From NCBI RefSeq assembly GCF_039908635.1, contig NZ_CP150918.1, positions 5,100,001 to 5,164,000 on the forward strand: a DNA stretch of 64,000 bases. Reading direction: 5' to 3'. Under the pieces are notes generated by a model. It was given only the letters and a program-made list of their open reading frames with translations. It searched no databases and had not been told where the DNA came from. Of this stretch, positions 9,547-20,731 are shown piece by piece (positions within the stretch are counted from its first letter, which is position 1; each line of letters starts with the position of its first letter). The position numbers and the translations under genes were made by a program. The stretch comes from Pseudomonas purpurea (GTDB lineage Bacteria > Pseudomonadota > Gammaproteobacteria > Pseudomonadales > Pseudomonadaceae).

Positions 9547-10740
9547 ATGGTGCTTCACATCACGACCCTGCTGATAGTCTCGGTCTTCGTCTTTTGTCTG
9601 ATGGGCTTGTTGACCGGACACGCCTGGCTTCGCGAAACACGTGAACGATCGTTAGCCTATTTGGGCGCCATGATGTTGCTTGCCGCGCTGGGCGTGGTAC
9701 TCATCGGCTTGCGTGGCAAGGTGTACGACGTCATCCCGGTGGTACTCGCCAACGTTGTCCTGTTACTGAGTGCCGCGATGAACTGGACCGCCATGCGCGT
9801 ATTCGTCGGCCGTTCACCCTCTGTACCGGGTATCTTCGCAGGTGCAGGCATTTGGTTGGTTTTGTGCCTGATTCCGGCTTTCCATGAATCGACACCGGCG
9901 CGAGTATCCGTGTACTCCGTGCTAGCCCTCGGCTATGGGCTGCTGACCGCTCTGGAGTTTTGGCGTAGTCGCAATCACCTCGAAGTTGCTTACATGCCGG
10001 CATTGATACTGACCTTGTTGCATACCGGCTTCTATGGAGCACGAAGTATCAGCGATCAGGGCTTTTCCATGGATGAAGCGCTGCAGGGAAGCGGTCCGGG
10101 TGTGTGTTTTTTCTCCTTCATGCTGTTCGAGTCCATGCTGTACGTCATCGGGATCGCCTATGTGACGTTGGCAATGGTCAAGGAGCGGGCCGAACTCAAG
10201 TTCAAGGCCGCAGCCTTTTGCGACCCGCTGACAGGCATTGGCAACCGTCGCGCCTTCATGTTTCACGGGGAGCAGATGCTGGTTGATGGCAAACGCCGGG
10301 GCGAACCCGTCGCCCTTTTGTTGTGCGATCTGGATCACTTCAAGCGCCTGAACGATACCTTCGGTCATCAAATGGGGGACCAGGCCCTGATCGCCTTCAG
10401 CCAAGTCGTGGTGGACAGTTTGCGTCCGCAGGATCTGCTGGGGCGCATAGGCGGCGAAGAGTTTGCCTGTCTGCTGATGAACGCAGATGAACATACCGCC
10501 GTAGAAGTGGCCGAGCGTATTCGCCAGGCGTTTGCGCAGCTGCCCCTGCTGGAACCGGGACTGCTCAGCGTCAGCATCGGTGTCGTGACCACCCACGAAT
10601 CGGGTTACGAGCTTTCTCACCTGCTCTCGCAGGCCGATGAAGCGCTGTACGACGCCAAGGATAACGGCCGCAACCGTGTCGAGACGCTACCCAGAGTGAG
10701 TCGATTTCCTGGGCCAGCAATGGGCGTTAGCGCTGGATGA
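9547..10740 (+). CDS. Membrane-bound diguanylate cyclase (GGDEF)
   Basis: 397 residues from the ATG at 9547, with GGGAG eight bases upstream as ribosome-binding site; an upstream GTG-type start at 9514 is less likely. The first 200 residues hold about six hydrophobic segments. A GGDEF domain follows, beginning at DPLTGIGNRRAF. The active-site motif is GGEEF at residues 302-306, an accepted catalytic variant, and an RxxD inhibitory-site motif (RPQD) lies five residues before it, so product inhibition by c-di-GMP is expected. It makes c-di-GMP from two GTP and so should favour sessile behaviour. The input sensed by the membrane part is unknown. It stands alone between an accessory stretch and a DUF3828 gene. 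Confidence 0.92.
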   Translation: MVLHITTLLIVSVFVFCLMGLLTGHAWLRETRERSLAYLGAMMLLAALGVVLIGLRGKVYDVIPVVLANVVLLLSAAMNWTAMRVFVGRSPSVPGIFAGAGIWLVLCLIPAFHESTPARVSVYSVLALGYGLLTALEFWRSRNHLEVAYMPALILTLLHTGFYGARSISDQGFSMDEALQGSGPGVCFFSFMLFESMLYVIGIAYVTLAMVKERAELKFKAAAFCDPLTGIGNRRAFMFHGEQMLVDGKRRGEPVALLLCDLDHFKRLNDTFGHQMGDQALIAFSQVVVDSLRPQDLLGRIGGEEFACLLMNADEHTAVEVAERIRQAFAQLPLLEPGLLSVSIGVVTTHESGYELSHLLSQADEALYDAKDNGRNRVETLPRVSRFPGPAMGVSAG

Positions 10741-10815
10741 TGACGCCGGTATCACCTCACGCCCAACCGCGACAGGTAAAGTGCCAACTCAACTTTCATC
10801 TGTAGGGACACAACC

Positions 10816-11265
10816 ATGAAAAAACTGCTGTTGCCGCTGCTGGCCGTCGCCTCTTTGCACACTTCGTTGGCATTGGCCGAGTGCGCCAGTTCGCCCAGGC
10901 AGGCGACGGAAGCGTTTTACACCTGGTATCTCATGAGTGTCAGCCAGGACAAGAATCCGCTGACCGATGACGTTCCTCAGATGAAGCAGTACGTGTCGGA
11001 GGCGTTGATCCGTTCGATCAACAAGCAGATGGCCAGCCCGGATGGGCTTGATGAGGACTATTTCATCAAGGCTCAGGATTACATGGACGAATGGGTTTCC
11101 CACATCGCGGTCAGCGAGCCGGCCATACAGGGCGCCTCGGCCAAGGAACGTGTGACGCTGGGCAACACACCCGAGACGACGCTGCGGCTGGAGGTGCGGC
11201 TGGTGAAGGACAAGACCTGCTGGAAGATCGACGACGTTCAAGCCCCCGCCGACCAAAACAACTGA
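10816..11265 (+). CDS. Exported DUF3828 protein
   Basis: 149 residues. A cleavable signal peptide is evident (MKKLLLPLLAVASLHTSLALAE), so the product should be periplasmic. The mature part contains ATEAFYTWYL, VSEALIRSINKQM and a C-terminal VRLVKDKTCWKIDDV strand, the pattern of DUF3828 proteins (related to E. coli YqhG/YbjP). Two cysteines, one just after the signal sequence and one near the end, could form a disulphide. Function is unknown. It is transcribed toward the mag operon and ends only 40 bases from magF, with a hairpin between them. Co-occurrence with envelope genes suggests an envelope role, which is inference. Confidence 0.75.
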   Translation: MKKLLLPLLAVASLHTSLALAECASSPRQATEAFYTWYLMSVSQDKNPLTDDVPQMKQYVSEALIRSINKQMASPDGLDEDYFIKAQDYMDEWVSHIAVSEPAIQGASAKERVTLGNTPETTLRLEVRLVKDKTCWKIDDVQAPADQNN

Positions 11266-11271
11266 TCAATC

Positions 11272-11297
11272 GGCTCCCCACCCTTGAGCAGGGAGCC
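11272..11297. terminator. Hairpin between convergent genes
   Basis: GGCTCCC - 12-base loop - GGGAGCC between the DUF3828 gene and magF. No T tract, so terminator function is uncertain. Confidence 0.4.
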
Positions 11298-11305
11298 TCG
11301 GCTCG

Positions 11306-12121
11306 TTACGGATAGCTGAACGCCTTGACCAGCGTTAGCTCGCCTACCGCGCGCATCGGCACCAGAAACGACTCCATTTTCTCGTTCGGCGTGCCCTCTT
11401 CGGTGATGAGGGTGATTTGCGCCGTGGTCAGCGGCTGCACCGCATCTTCCTGACCTTCCTCGTCGCTGCGGTAACCACCGCCGAAGTAGTTCACGTAAAT
11501 CAGGTACTGGCCTTTGATCGGCGCCGGCATGGCGAAGATTTCCGGGCCGTAGCCGGTGGTGACGTCAACGTCCAGCGCCGCGCCGTTGGCTGCCGAGCGG
11601 TCGCCGTACCAGATGTGGGCGCCGTCGGGCGTGACCAGGTGCAGGTCGAGGTCGGTGTTGTCGCTGTCCCAGGACAACAGCACCCGCAACTTGGCCGGGG
11701 TCGCGCCACCGCTGCTGTTGAGGAACTGCACGCGTTTGCGTTGCTGGCCGTCGGCGCTGCGCACTTCCACGCTGTTGCTGCCGTTGGGGAAGGAAAACGG
11801 ACGGTCGAAGCGACCGCTGGCGTCGATCTTCAGTGGCATGCTGACGCCGTTGACGACGAGTTTGCCCGGCTCATTGGCGTTTTTGGGCGCGCCTTTGATC
11901 TCGCCCATGATTCTTGCCGTGTTCGCTTGGCCTGGCCGCGTGTTGACCGAGGAAGCCGGGTAGTTGACGGTCTGCTGGAAATACTCGTCATCGCCCTCGA
12001 CGGCGCCGCTGCGCCAGCCGCCCTTGGGGGTATCGAGCTGGATGTTGCTGTCGGCGATCACGCTGGGCAATGACAGTGCGCCGCAGAGGAACAGGATGAC
12101 CTGTGGATAACGGAGTTTCAT
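11306..12121 (-). CDS. magF: DUF2135 exported protein, YfaP/MagF-like
   Basis: 271 residues with a signal peptide ending near SVIADS. The mature part has two beta-rich halves: an Ig-like N-terminal region with a GSNSVEVRSADG segment, and the DUF2135 core with LLSWDSDNTDLDLHLVTPDG, YGPEIFAMPAPIKGQYLIYVNYF. The Asp-rich DTDLDLH loop looks like a metal or ligand site. This is the last gene of the macroglobulin operon, three bases after the magE stop, and is a clear paralogue of the first gene (20732-21523), with the same GSNSVEVRSA segment and the same ending (residues LLVKTFNY versus TLVKAFSYP). In P. aeruginosa the corresponding MagF is reported as part of the MagD-associated envelope complex, as I recall. 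Confidence 0.85.
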   Translation of the reverse strand: MKLRYPQVILFLCGALSLPSVIADSNIQLDTPKGGWRSGAVEGDDEYFQQTVNYPASSVNTRPGQANTARIMGEIKGAPKNANEPGKLVVNGVSMPLKIDASGRFDRPFSFPNGSNSVEVRSADGQQRKRVQFLNSSGGATPAKLRVLLSWDSDNTDLDLHLVTPDGAHIWYGDRSAANGAALDVDVTTGYGPEIFAMPAPIKGQYLIYVNYFGGGYRSDEEGQEDAVQPLTTAQITLITEEGTPNEKMESFLVPMRAVGELTLVKAFSYP

Positions 12122-12124
12122 GGC

Positions 12125-13768
12125 CTATTCCAGTAAAAGGTGACGGGCAAGCCCTTCGATGTAGGTTTCATCCTGGCCGTTGGGATGGGCTTCAAAGGCC
12201 AGGTGCAGGTATTCATGCGTCAGGTCGAGGCGGTCTTGCAGCGAGAGCACGCCACGCACGTAGATGCGCTGACGCTCGCGGTCGACATAAGGTCGACCGA
12301 AGCCCAGGCGACAGACCGCGAACTGGCTGACTTCGTTGTAGCCGACTTCGCTTTCCAGCGGTTGGCGCCAACGGCGACGCTGGTTTTGCAGCCACTCCTG
12401 CGCGGCGGGCAACGGCTCGCAGGACGCGACCGGGTTGTCCCAACGGCTCAGGCTGGCACGCGGATAAGCGTGCAGCAGAATGGCGTCGTAACGTTGCCCG
12501 GCATTGGCCTGCTCGACGGCTTGCTGCCAGGACAATTTGTCCGGTGCAGCCTGATCGGAGTGATAGGTGACCGGAGTCCCGGCCAGCACAATGTCGCTGG
12601 TCCAGGCGGCAATACTGCGCGACTCGGCGGTGGCCGGACGTGGCGCCACCCGTTGACGGCTGCTGCTGTCGTCGATGCTCAGGCACTCGCCACTGCGCCC
12701 GGCGTTCTGTAACAAGTAGGTGCGGATCGCCACGGCCAGCGCTTTGGCGGCCTCCGCCGGTTCGCTGCTGGCTTCGCGTTGCAGCACCCGCGCCACGTAC
12801 TCCTCACGGTCCAGCCGGGCGACCAGCCGGGGCGCAGACGCGTCCTGCTGGAGAAACACTTCGCCGCCGCTGTGGATATCGAGCTGGTTGCCGTTGGCGA
12901 ACTCGACCCGGTAATCCCCCTGCAAGGCCCCCGCCGCCGCTGGCCGACCCTCCTGAGTCACCCGTTGCACCGGATAACGCGAAAACAGGCTGACCTCGAC
13001 ACAGCGTCCAGCCTCCGTCGGCCAGGTGGTTGGCAGAAAACTCGCGAAGACGTTGGCGTAATCCTTCAGTACTCGCTGACTGGTGCCGCGCCCGCCAACC
13101 CAGATCGGTGTGCCGTCCGCCAGCCACCCGGCAAACCCGCCCTGACGCGACTGAGCATCCTGATCGGCCAGCCAGCTCCAGGTTTTGACTCGCAGACGCC
13201 CGCCCAACGCACCGACCACTGTGCCGTCCGCTGCGTTCAACACTACGTCGAGCAGCACCCGGCGTGCCTGTTGCTGAGCCGGTAAGGTGGCGAGTGATTG
13301 CAGCAGTTCCCTCACCGACACCCGGGTTTCGGGCTGGAGCTGACTGAGATCCTGCAACCATGCCGGCGCCTGTCGGGCCTGCCAGTAAGCACGCCAGACC
13401 GGTGCTTGCAGGTGCAGCCGTTGCGGGTCGAAGTACAAACCGCAGGAACGCACCAGTGCCTGATCCCTGGCGATGCTGGCGCCCGGCGTGCAGCAATAGA
13501 CTTCTTCGCGGGACTGGCCACGGCAGTCATAGGCCGGTTCATTGCTGGCCGTGTCGACCAGCCAGGCGTAAACGAACAGCTTCCACAGACTGCCCAACGG
13601 TGCCTGGAGGCTGGCCGGCAACGGCTCACGGTCCAGCACCTGGGTTTTACTCAGGTGAACCAGTTCCGCGGCCTGTCCGGTTTTCCAGGCCAGCCGCAGC
13701 GGCTCACCCTGCGCAGTTGCCAGCGCAGGGAGTAGACACAACAGCAAACAGCCCAAACGCCACGTCAT
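12125..13768 (-). CDS. magE: DUF2300 envelope protein, YfaQ/MagE-like, with SxxK, SpoIID-like and HExxH motifs
   Basis: 547 residues from the ATG at 13768, one base after the magD stop; the frame is open much further upstream, but only as a shadow of magD. A signal peptide (MTWRLGCLLLCLLPALATAQ) is followed by three recognisable parts. First is LGSLWKLFVY, with an SxxK pair at residues 60-63 as in penicillin-binding proteins. In the middle is a SpoIID-like segment (about 310-345: EEYVARVLQREA then AKALAVAIRTY). At the very end is HEYLH (518-522) with a following Glu, as in zinc peptidases. All three motif types act on or near peptidoglycan, which fits the reported link of the Mag system to PBP1b. 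Catalytic activity of each part is untested inference. Confidence 0.85.
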   Translation of the reverse strand: MTWRLGCLLLCLLPALATAQGEPLRLAWKTGQAAELVHLSKTQVLDREPLPASLQAPLGSLWKLFVYAWLVDTASNEPAYDCRGQSREEVYCCTPGASIARDQALVRSCGLYFDPQRLHLQAPVWRAYWQARQAPAWLQDLSQLQPETRVSVRELLQSLATLPAQQQARRVLLDVVLNAADGTVVGALGGRLRVKTWSWLADQDAQSRQGGFAGWLADGTPIWVGGRGTSQRVLKDYANVFASFLPTTWPTEAGRCVEVSLFSRYPVQRVTQEGRPAAAGALQGDYRVEFANGNQLDIHSGGEVFLQQDASAPRLVARLDREEYVARVLQREASSEPAEAAKALAVAIRTYLLQNAGRSGECLSIDDSSSRQRVAPRPATAESRSIAAWTSDIVLAGTPVTYHSDQAAPDKLSWQQAVEQANAGQRYDAILLHAYPRASLSRWDNPVASCEPLPAAQEWLQNQRRRWRQPLESEVGYNEVSQFAVCRLGFGRPYVDRERQRIYVRGVLSLQDRLDLTHEYLHLAFEAHPNGQDETYIEGLARHLLLE

Positions 13769-13769
13769 G

Positions 13770-16700
13770 TTATTTGACCGTAACCTGACCAAGCGCCGGC
13801 TTCTGTTCCTGAACCTGATTCTGCGGCGCGTACACCTGGGTGAGGCGCGCTGGCGGCAGGTTGAACTGGCCTTTTTGCGAGAAGCGCACCAGATGCCGCA
13901 TCCGCAGTTCGCCGCTGAGGCTGTCCACTGGAATCGCGTAGGCCATCTGGCCTTGCTCGAAGCGCGCCTTTTCCAGCGGTGCCGGTTCGTCACCGTCCTT
14001 GCCGATGAGCTTGATGCCCCACGTGGTGCGCTCGACATCCGCACCCGGTGGCAGCGGCACTTCAACCATGCCGTAGCGCAGCGGGTTCTTGCCTTTGCCA
14101 TTGATGATGATTTCGTCCAGGTACAGGCTGTCGCTGGACAACGGCTTGGTCCCGACCGGCTCCAGCTTGAAGCTGAACGCTTCGTCACCCGGCACCAGAC
14201 GCGACAGGCGACGGGTGATGGTCGCCGGCACCACACCGGACGCCGGTTGTTTGCTCAGGAAACTCAGGACCGCACGTACCGGGCGCTCCTGAGTGCCGCT
14301 CAGCGACAGGACGCTCGGCGCTTGCGCACCCTGCCACTGCCAGAAGGTTTCGCCGGTGGCGCCCTGCTGTTGCTTCCAGCCTTGACCCGGTGTCAGCGCG
14401 ACCGGTGTCGGTGTCTGCTCGATGCTGCGTTGCAGCCAGCTCAACGCCAATGCGCGTTCCAGGGTCGATTGCTGTGGCAACAAACGTTGCAGCAACGCTT
14501 GCGCATGGGCCTGATCGAAGGCCTGCATCGACAGATTCAAGGCTTCGGCAAACGGTTCGGAGCTGACGCCCAGCCACTGCTGCGCATTGGCCAACTGCTG
14601 CGTGAACGCATCCGGTGGCGTGACCTTGGCCTGCCGCGCCAGGGACGCGGTCAATACTCGTGCACTGGCCAGGCCCAACGTCGAGTCGGGAGCGCCCATC
14701 ACCAGGCTGTCTTCACCCCCCTCATTGAGAAAATCCTCAGCGCCCTCGCCAGCTTTGGCCAGGTCCTCCATCAGGCCGCTCAACAAGGTGTTGACCGGCA
14801 ATTGCATCTGGCGGGCAAACGACAGAATCAGTGCGCGCTGCAACAGCGGCGTGCTGCCCGCCTGTTTCGCGTAGACGTCCAGCACCCGTTGCCAGTGCTC
14901 CGGCGGCAGGGTCAGTTCCAGCGCTTTACTGGCGTGCCAGTCGGCGTAGTAGGCGTAAGCAGTGAGGAACGCGTCCGGCTCACCGTCCTGCCCCCACCAG
15001 GTAAAGCTTGCCGACGGGCCGGCCATTTGCACCAGCCGCAGGCGACTGTTCTGCATGATCAGGCGCAAGCGGTCACGGATTTGCGGGTTCGCCGACAGCA
15101 CCGGGTAAGCCATGCTCAATGGCAACAATTGGCTGGCGGTTTGCTCGACGCCGCCGTACGGGTAACCGAGCAAGTCGTCGAGCGAAGCACGGAACAGCGC
15201 TTGCGGGCTGTCGTCCAGACGCAGGCGAACCTCGCTGGCGTCGGCCGGCAGGCTCAGCGGTGTGTCGCCACTGGCAACGTCCACGCTCTGGGTCTTCACC
15301 ACTTGCCAGCCATCACTGGTGGTCGTCAGGTGCACCGCCAGGCCATCGGCGGTTTTGCCGTTTTGCACCAGCTCGGCGCTCCAGTCGCCATTGCCGACCA
15401 CGAAGGCCGGCAAGGCGATGTAGTTGATGCCGTTGTTCAGCGTCAGCGGCAGACGTTGTTCCTGCCCGCCGTAATGGATCACCAGTTCGGCCTTGACCGC
15501 TTGCTCGGCCTGGTTGAAGGCAAACACCCCCAGATCAGGCTTGTCGCCCGTGCGGAAACGGGTCGGCCCGCTCCACTTCAGGTACAGCGGCTTTTCCGAA
15601 CGGATGAACTGCTTCTTCTGCCCGACCTGACCGCCATCGGCAATCGCCCGCGCGGTGATGCGCCAGCGGGTCAGGGAGTCCGGCATCTTGAAGGTGAAAC
15701 GGGTCTTGCCATTGGCGTCGGTGACGAGCTCCGGCTGCCACGCGGCCGTGTCGACGTCTTCGCGACGCGGGCGCTCCAGCACTTTCACCCCGCGTTCGCT
15801 GCGGTTGGCTTTGCCCGGCGCACCGGGGCTGCCCGGCAACGCCACGTCGTAGCTGATGAACGACAGGCTGGCGCTGGTGCGCACGTTGTTGCGGCGCGGG
15901 TGATAGAAGAACTGGTCGATGCTTGGCGCCACTTCCGGCTGCAACGCGTAGACCATTTCGTCGACCACGCTGACCGTCAGGTGCGCCGGAACCGGCTTGC
16001 CGACGAACTGGGTGGTCAGGTCGACGGTCACGGTTTCGCCTGGCTGGTAGCGGTCTTTGTCGGTGGCAATCGCCACGTCGATTTGCGGCGTGACGACTTT
16101 GATCCCGGCGTTCTGGAAGCTGTACTCGCCACCCTTGGTGTAGAGCACCGAGAAGGTCAGGTTCGGCGCAAAACTGTCCTTCACCGCAATCCGCGCGCGG
16201 TATTGGGTAGGGCTGAGTTTTTCCAGTTTCAACCAGTCGCCGCCCTTGGACAGCAACGCCGTGGCTTCGACCTTGTCGCGCTCCAGCGACAGCAGCGCAT
16301 CGTTGATCGGCTCAGGGAAGGTCATCAACGCCAAGGCTTCATCGCCGGCCTTGTACTCGGCCTTGTCGAGCACGATTTCCACGGTGCCGGGCACGGCTTT
16401 GACGCCTTCGCCGGTGACCGAATGCCCGGTGGCGCCGAGCACGCGTTGTTGTTCGTCCTTGATGGTCAGGTTGTAGGTGCCTGGGCGGTCAAACGCCACG
16501 CTGAAACCTTTGTCGGCAGGGGCCAGTTTGCCCTCGCCGGTGGACTGGTCTTCCAGCCGCACCCAGCTGTAGCGCACCGGTTTACCAGCCTTGGCCGGGG
16601 TGTTGCCGCCCTCGTTGGTGTAGCTGAAATTGACCTTGTCACCCACGGCGCTGAAACGCTGCGGCGCGCTCAGGCGGAAATTCGCGGCGCCACGGTCGAT

Positions 16701-18326
16701 GAGGATTTCCTTGGTGGTCTTGACCCGATACGCCGCGCCATCGCTGGCGAACACGGTGAGCATGTAGCGGCTCGGCTTCTCGGCGGCCGGCAGGTCGATG
16801 GTCGCGTTGCCCTTGGCGTCGGTGGTCAGCTCGGCGCTGGTCAATTCCACCGGGAATTGCCCCAGGTATTGCAGCTCGTTGTCGACCATCGACAGTTGCT
16901 GGGCCCGCAGGCTCAGTTGCAGCCGTGCATCGGCCACCGGTTTGCCATCCGGGTACAGCAACACAAGGTTGCCCTTAACTGGTTCACCCGTGTGGAAGTC
17001 CTGTTTGGCGAGGTTCAGGGATATTTCAAAATGCGGCTTGATGTATTCAGCCACGCGAAACGCGCTGCTGTAGACCTGATCCTTGTAGCTGAAACGCAGC
17101 TCGTAACCGCCCGCGACCGCATTGTCCGGCAACTGGAAGCGGCCTTGGGTGCCAGCCTTCGAATCCAGCTTCAACGCCAGTGACTGCAACGCCGTGCCCG
17201 TGGCGTCGAGCACGCTCACGTTCACGTCCGCCGCACCTGGCTGCACCGAATCGCGGGCGTTCTTGAACTCGCGGCCGACGATTTTCAGCGACACCCAATC
17301 GCCCGGCCGGTACAGCGGCCGGTCGGTGAAGGCGTAGAGTTTGGTGTCGTAGATTTCGCTGTCGTAATAGAAGTTCTCGGAGACGAAAACGCCGCCCTCC
17401 TCATCCTCGCCAATCACGAAAGAACGCTCCGGGCTCACGTGTTTCAAGCGCAACAGACCATCGGCATCGGTCGCGCCGCTGCTCATCACGCCCAGACCGT
17501 CGGTCCACAGCACATTGACCTTGGGCACCGAGCTGCCTTCGTGTTTGCGCGCAGCCCAGACCAGCAACTCGTCACCGGCAATCTTGCTCACGGCCACGGT
17601 GTTGGAAACAAAAACCATGGTGGTGGCGCGGTACTTGCCGATCAGCGCTTCCACCAGGTACAGGCCCGGTTTGAGCTTGCCCAACGGAATGTAGACGTTG
17701 CCCGGTGCGACGCTGACGAACTCACTGGATGAGCCGGCCAGGTTGACCCCGGCCGGTGGCTGGATCGGTTTGGCTTGCCACAGCGGATAACGGAACTGGC
17801 CGACCACCGGCAGGCCCGGGATCAGCGCAAATTGCGGCTGCGCCTCGTACGGTGTCGGAGCCACGATAGCGTTGCCCATTTTCAGTTCCGGGACTTCTTC
17901 GGTCACTTGCTTGCGCGACTCGTAGGAGAACGCCCGCTGCATCACCCGACGGGACTTGCGATACCAGTTATCCCACAGGTACGCGAGGGTGTTCGACAAG
18001 CCTTCGCCCTTGAACTGGCCGTCACTGACCACCCGGTGCAGGTTTTTCTGGCGCTTGAGGAAGTCCAGCGGCTTGTCGATCCGGTACACGCGAATGTCCG
18101 CGCCGCCGTAAGGCTCCATGCGAAAGCGCCGATAGTCGCGGCCCGGCGCTTCGAGTCGCACCAGCGCCTGCTCGTCGCTGGCAAAACTGCTGTCGGCCAG
18201 CAGGAAAAAGCTCTCACCAGACATCGGCGTGTAATTGCTCGGCTCCACCGAGTCCTCGGCGTTGACCGTGGCCAGGGGCGCGAGCAGTGCCAGCAACAGG
18301 GGCAAACGTGAACACAGACGCAGCAT
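13770..18326 (-). CDS. magD: Bacterial alpha-2-macroglobulin, YfaS/MagD-like
   Basis: 1,518 residues from the ATG at 18326, which gives a signal peptide ([23 protein letters not shown]); the frame extends to 18419 but would bury that signal. The protein has repeated beta-sandwich MG domains, including the macroglobulin MG2-type [15 protein letters not shown] and a bait-like region, then the A2M domain with [13 protein letters not shown], and the helical thioester-domain region. At the thioester position (about residue 1055) the sequence reads YGGVEQTAS, so the cysteine of the classic CxEQ motif is absent. The protein should therefore trap proteases without a covalent thioester. It is the centre of the six-gene operon; P. 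aeruginosa MagD is reported to be processed and to interact with PBP1b. Confidence 0.93.
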   Translation of the reverse strand: MLRLCSRLPLLLALLAPLATVNAEDSVEPSNYTPMSGESFFLLADSSFASDEQALVRLEAPGRDYRRFRMEPYGGADIRVYRIDKPLDFLKRQKNLHRVVSDGQFKGEGLSNTLAYLWDNWYRKSRRVMQRAFSYESRKQVTEEVPELKMGNAIVAPTPYEAQPQFALIPGLPVVGQFRYPLWQAKPIQPPAGVNLAGSSSEFVSVAPGNVYIPLGKLKPGLYLVEALIGKYRATTMVFVSNTVAVSKIAGDELLVWAARKHEGSSVPKVNVLWTDGLGVMSSGATDADGLLRLKHVSPERSFVIGEDEEGGVFVSENFYYDSEIYDTKLYAFTDRPLYRPGDWVSLKIVGREFKNARDSVQPGAADVNVSVLDATGTALQSLALKLDSKAGTQGRFQLPDNAVAGGYELRFSYKDQVYSSAFRVAEYIKPHFEISLNLAKQDFHTGEPVKGNLVLLYPDGKPVADARLQLSLRAQQLSMVDNELQYLGQFPVELTSAELTTDAKGNATIDLPAAEKPSRYMLTVFASDGAAYRVKTTKEILIDRGAANFRLSAPQRFSAVGDKVNFSYTNEGGNTPAKAGKPVRYSWVRLEDQSTGEGKLAPADKGFSVAFDRPGTYNLTIKDEQQRVLGATGHSVTGEGVKAVPGTVEIVLDKAEYKAGDEALALMTFPEPINDALLSLERDKVEATALLSKGGDWLKLEKLSPTQYRARIAVKDSFAPNLTFSVLYTKGGEYSFQNAGIKVVTPQIDVAIATDKDRYQPGETVTVDLTTQFVGKPVPAHLTVSVVDEMVYALQPEVAPSIDQFFYHPRRNNVRTSASLSFISYDVALPGSPGAPGKANRSERGVKVLERPRREDVDTAAWQPELVTDANGKTRFTFKMPDSLTRWRITARAIADGGQVGQKKQFIRSEKPLYLKWSGPTRFRTGDKPDLGVFAFNQAEQAVKAELVIHYGGQEQRLPLTLNNGINYIALPAFVVGNGDWSAELVQNGKTADGLAVHLTTTSDGWQVVKTQSVDVASGDTPLSLPADASEVRLRLDDSPQALFRASLDDLLGYPYGGVEQTASQLLPLSMAYPVLSANPQIRDRLRLIMQNSRLRLVQMAGPSASFTWWGQDGEPDAFLTAYAYYADWHASKALELTLPPEHWQRVLDVYAKQAGSTPLLQRALILSFARQMQLPVNTLLSGLMEDLAKAGEGAEDFLNEGGEDSLVMGAPDSTLGLASARVLTASLARQAKVTPPDAFTQQLANAQQWLGVSSEPFAEALNLSMQAFDQAHAQALLQRLLPQQSTLERALALSWLQRSIEQTPTPVALTPGQGWKQQQGATGETFWQWQGAQAPSVLSLSGTQERPVRAVLSFLSKQPASGVVPATITRRLSRLVPGDEAFSFKLEPVGTKPLSSDSLYLDEIIINGKGKNPLRYGMVEVPLPPGADVERTTWGIKLIGKDGDEPAPLEKARFEQGQMAYAIPVDSLSGELRMRHLVRFSQKGQFNLPPARLTQVYAPQNQVQEQKPALGQVTVK

Positions 18327-18337
18327 GCGGGCTCCGA

Positions 18338-19012
18338 TCATTGCGAGAGGAAGTTCAGTCGATAGACGCCGATGAAGTTGGGGTTGGCTGCGTCGGGTAT
18401 CCATCGGGTGTCCTTCCATGTCATGAGTTGCTGCACGCTAGCGGATCGCATGCCGTTGTCGGTGGGAGTGGTGGTGCCGGTGTGATAGGCGATGTAGCGG
18501 CCCATCCAGATCATCAGGTGCTGGTCGTCGCCCTGATCGAAGAACATCAAGTCGCCGGGGCGTGCCTGATTCAGGTCGCGGCCTACCAGGTGACTGTTGA
18601 ACTGGATCAGTTTGATCGCGTTGACGTACGGCCCGACCTTGCCGCCGCCCTGCTGCCATTGCTGGGCGAGGCGGCGCTGGCCGTCACTGAGTTGCAGCTC
18701 GGGCGGCAGGTAGCGGTTGGACAGGCCATTGCTGCGCAGCCATTTGTCGTCATGGGTTTTCAGTGCTTCGTTGGCGGCGAACCGCACCAGCCCGGCGCAG
18801 TCCTGCTGATACCAGCGCGGGCTCGGGCCTTGGGTCAGTTGTTCCTGGGCAATACGCACGAACCAGGCACGAAACACCTGGGATTGTTGTGCATCGAGGG
18901 CGGCCACGGGCGGTGCTTCGGCGGCGTGCAAACGCGTGCCGAGCAACAACGCCAGCAGCCCCAGGCCTCTGAGCAACGCTGTCACAGGGCTTTCCATTGC
19001 AGCGGCAGCCAT
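18338..19012 (-). CDS. magC: DUF1175 NlpC/P60-like exported protein, YfaT/MagC-like
   Basis: About 220 residues. A start at the ATG at 18997 gives a compact signal peptide ([20 protein letters not shown]); the frame is open to 19012. It overlaps the 3' end of magB, so translation is probably coupled. The mature part has [13 protein letters not shown] and, about 90 residues later, [20 protein letters not shown] and AYHTG. A Cys in a D-C-A-G-L context followed by a His in a beta strand is the layout of NlpC/P60 cysteine peptidases and amidases acting on cell-wall peptides. DUF1175 has no proven activity. Its place between magB and magD supports an envelope role. Confidence 0.82.
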   Translation of the reverse strand: MAAAAMESPVTALLRGLGLLALLLGTRLHAAEAPPVAALDAQQSQVFRAWFVRIAQEQLTQGPSPRWYQQDCAGLVRFAANEALKTHDDKWLRSNGLSNRYLPPELQLSDGQRRLAQQWQQGGGKVGPYVNAIKLIQFNSHLVGRDLNQARPGDLMFFDQGDDQHLMIWMGRYIAYHTGTTTPTDNGMRSASVQQLMTWKDTRWIPDAANPNFIGVYRLNFLSQ

Positions 19013-20694
19013 TGCCAGTGGCCGTCCGGCTCGCTGCCTTCAGGCAAGGTCAGGGCATATTTGCCGTAACCGCCGAGCTTGCGCAGTTTCGGAATCAGGT
19101 ACGTCTGGGCAGCGTTGAAGAACACGGGTTCCATGTCCTGCGGCAGGCTGTCGAGGGTTTCCTGCTGCATCAGTTGCGCCATGGCGTCCGGGCCGAAGTA
19201 GATCGGCATCAGAACGTCCTTGGGCAGTACGTCGGCCAATGGCGGGAAGCGTTTGTCGAGGGTGCCGAGGGCTTTGTCGACCAGTTTGTCGTCCAACGAA
19301 AACAGCAGCGTCGAGGCGTGCCGCGCCAGGCTCACCCGCAGGAAGCTTTTGCCGGTAATCGCGTTCGGATCGCTCGCCTCCCTGGCCGGATACTGCCCGA
19401 AGTTGGAGCTGACCTGGCGCTGCCACTGGTGGACCTCGCCTTGCTGTTTTTCCTCGACCGGGAACGCATGCTCAGCGACCTTGCTCTCATAGGCGCCGAC
19501 CATCGAGCCGAACAGGTTGCCCAGGTCGCCATCGAGTTTGTCGCTGTTCTTGTCATTGAGGCTGGCCACCAGCAGCGGTGTGTACAGCCGCGAATCGGCG
19601 TACCAGCACAGGCCTGCGGCACCGGCCATGTGTTCGGTCAACGCCTGGGCCACCGGTTCTTCGGCGCCGAGCTTCACCAGCAAGGGTTTCTGCTGTTCGG
19701 CCGCCAACGGCAACGCCACGCAGGCGCTGGCGCCCATCGGCATGGCCTGCCAGATCGGCTTGAAGTCGAAGTCCGGCTGGTTGTCCAGCTCATCCAGCGC
19801 CAGGAAGCTGTGCCAGCCCTTGTCGTCCATGTCGAAACGCAGGCCGGCAAAGTTGGGAATGAAACGCTGATAACCCATGGCCAACACGCTGGCGTTCACC
19901 GAGATCCGTTGGGTGACCTCGGGTGCCCGTGGTGTCAGGCCAAAGGCTTCGGGGAACAGTTTGTCGCCCTTGAGCAGCGCTTCCAGGGCCTCGGTCGACA
20001 CCGCGCCCGTCACATCGGTCGGGCCGTTGCTGAAGTCGTAGAGCTTGCCGGGGTTGGACAGCACCACCAGTTTGTCGCCACGGGAAGCGAACAGCAGCGA
20101 TCGGCTGGCGTTGAAATTGAGTTGGTACAGCGCCACCTCGTCGCCGGCCACGGTCAAGGTGCCCACCTGGCTCAACTGCGAGTCATCCAGGGCAACCTTG
20201 GCCAGCGGCTCAAGGACTTTGGCCAGACCGCCACGGTCCATCACCAGCAGGAAGTCTTTCAAGCGCCCGTCGGCCCCGCGCCACAAGGCGACATCGGCCG
20301 GCTGGTCGAGCAATTCCTCAATCATGCTGTCCTGCATCTTCAAGTCATGCTCGTAGATGATCCGGCGCAGGCTGCCGATCAGCCCGAGGCGGTCGGCATG
20401 GGCTTCGTAATAGAAGACGAAATCCTCGGTCAGCGTTTCGCGCAGGAACGGCACCGCCAGCAGGTCCTTGGGCAACTGGCTCAGGGAATGGGTTTCCAGC
20501 AGGCCATCGGGACGGCTCAGGCCCAGTTTGTCGCCGGCCAACTGCGCGGGTGGGGCTTTGGAGGTGTGCAAAAACCACCCCAGCCCACCCGCCGCGCCCG
20601 CCGCCAGGCACAGCCCGATCAGCAGCGCCGGCCAACGGCGAGAGGGTGTGGTAGCCGGTGTACCGGCGTCCGGGGAAGCAATGTTTTCGCTCAT
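18982..20694 (-). CDS. magB: DUF2138 membrane-anchored protein, YfaA/MagB-like
   Basis: 570 residues. A Pro/Thr/Ser-rich cytoplasmic N-terminus is followed by one membrane segment (about residues 23-42: [21 protein letters not shown]); the rest should lie in the periplasm. The domain includes [17 protein letters not shown], a repeated pattern of long amphipathic segments, and a C-terminal [16 protein letters not shown] region, matching DUF2138 of E. coli YfaA. No catalytic motif was seen. It is the second gene of the mag operon, starting 37 bases after magA and overlapping magC at its end. By position it may anchor the macroglobulin complex to the inner membrane; this is inference. Confidence 0.85.
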   Translation of the reverse strand: MSENIASPDAGTPATTPSRRWPALLIGLCLAAGAAGGLGWFLHTSKAPPAQLAGDKLGLSRPDGLLETHSLSQLPKDLLAVPFLRETLTEDFVFYYEAHADRLGLIGSLRRIIYEHDLKMQDSMIEELLDQPADVALWRGADGRLKDFLLVMDRGGLAKVLEPLAKVALDDSQLSQVGTLTVAGDEVALYQLNFNASRSLLFASRGDKLVVLSNPGKLYDFSNGPTDVTGAVSTEALEALLKGDKLFPEAFGLTPRAPEVTQRISVNASVLAMGYQRFIPNFAGLRFDMDDKGWHSFLALDELDNQPDFDFKPIWQAMPMGASACVALPLAAEQQKPLLVKLGAEEPVAQALTEHMAGAAGLCWYADSRLYTPLLVASLNDKNSDKLDGDLGNLFGSMVGAYESKVAEHAFPVEEKQQGEVHQWQRQVSSNFGQYPAREASDPNAITGKSFLRVSLARHASTLLFSLDDKLVDKALGTLDKRFPPLADVLPKDVLMPIYFGPDAMAQLMQQETLDSLPQDMEPVFFNAAQTYLIPKLRKLGGYGKYALTLPEGSEPDGHWQWLPLQWKAL

Positions 20695-20731
20695 GATTCA
20701 CAAAACCCAATTCATCCGTGGAGCGGGATGT

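Noticed and set aside
12125..14236. Long form of magE starting at 14236
   Set aside because: The added 156 residues are a frame shadow of magD, of basic low-complexity composition; the ATG at 13768 gives a signal peptide and abuts the magD stop.
13767..17183. Very long plus-strand open frame (over 1,100 codons) opposite magD
   Set aside because: It is the antisense shadow of a high-GC gene; the minus strand has the signal peptide and macroglobulin motifs, and the plus frame shows no protein-like pattern.
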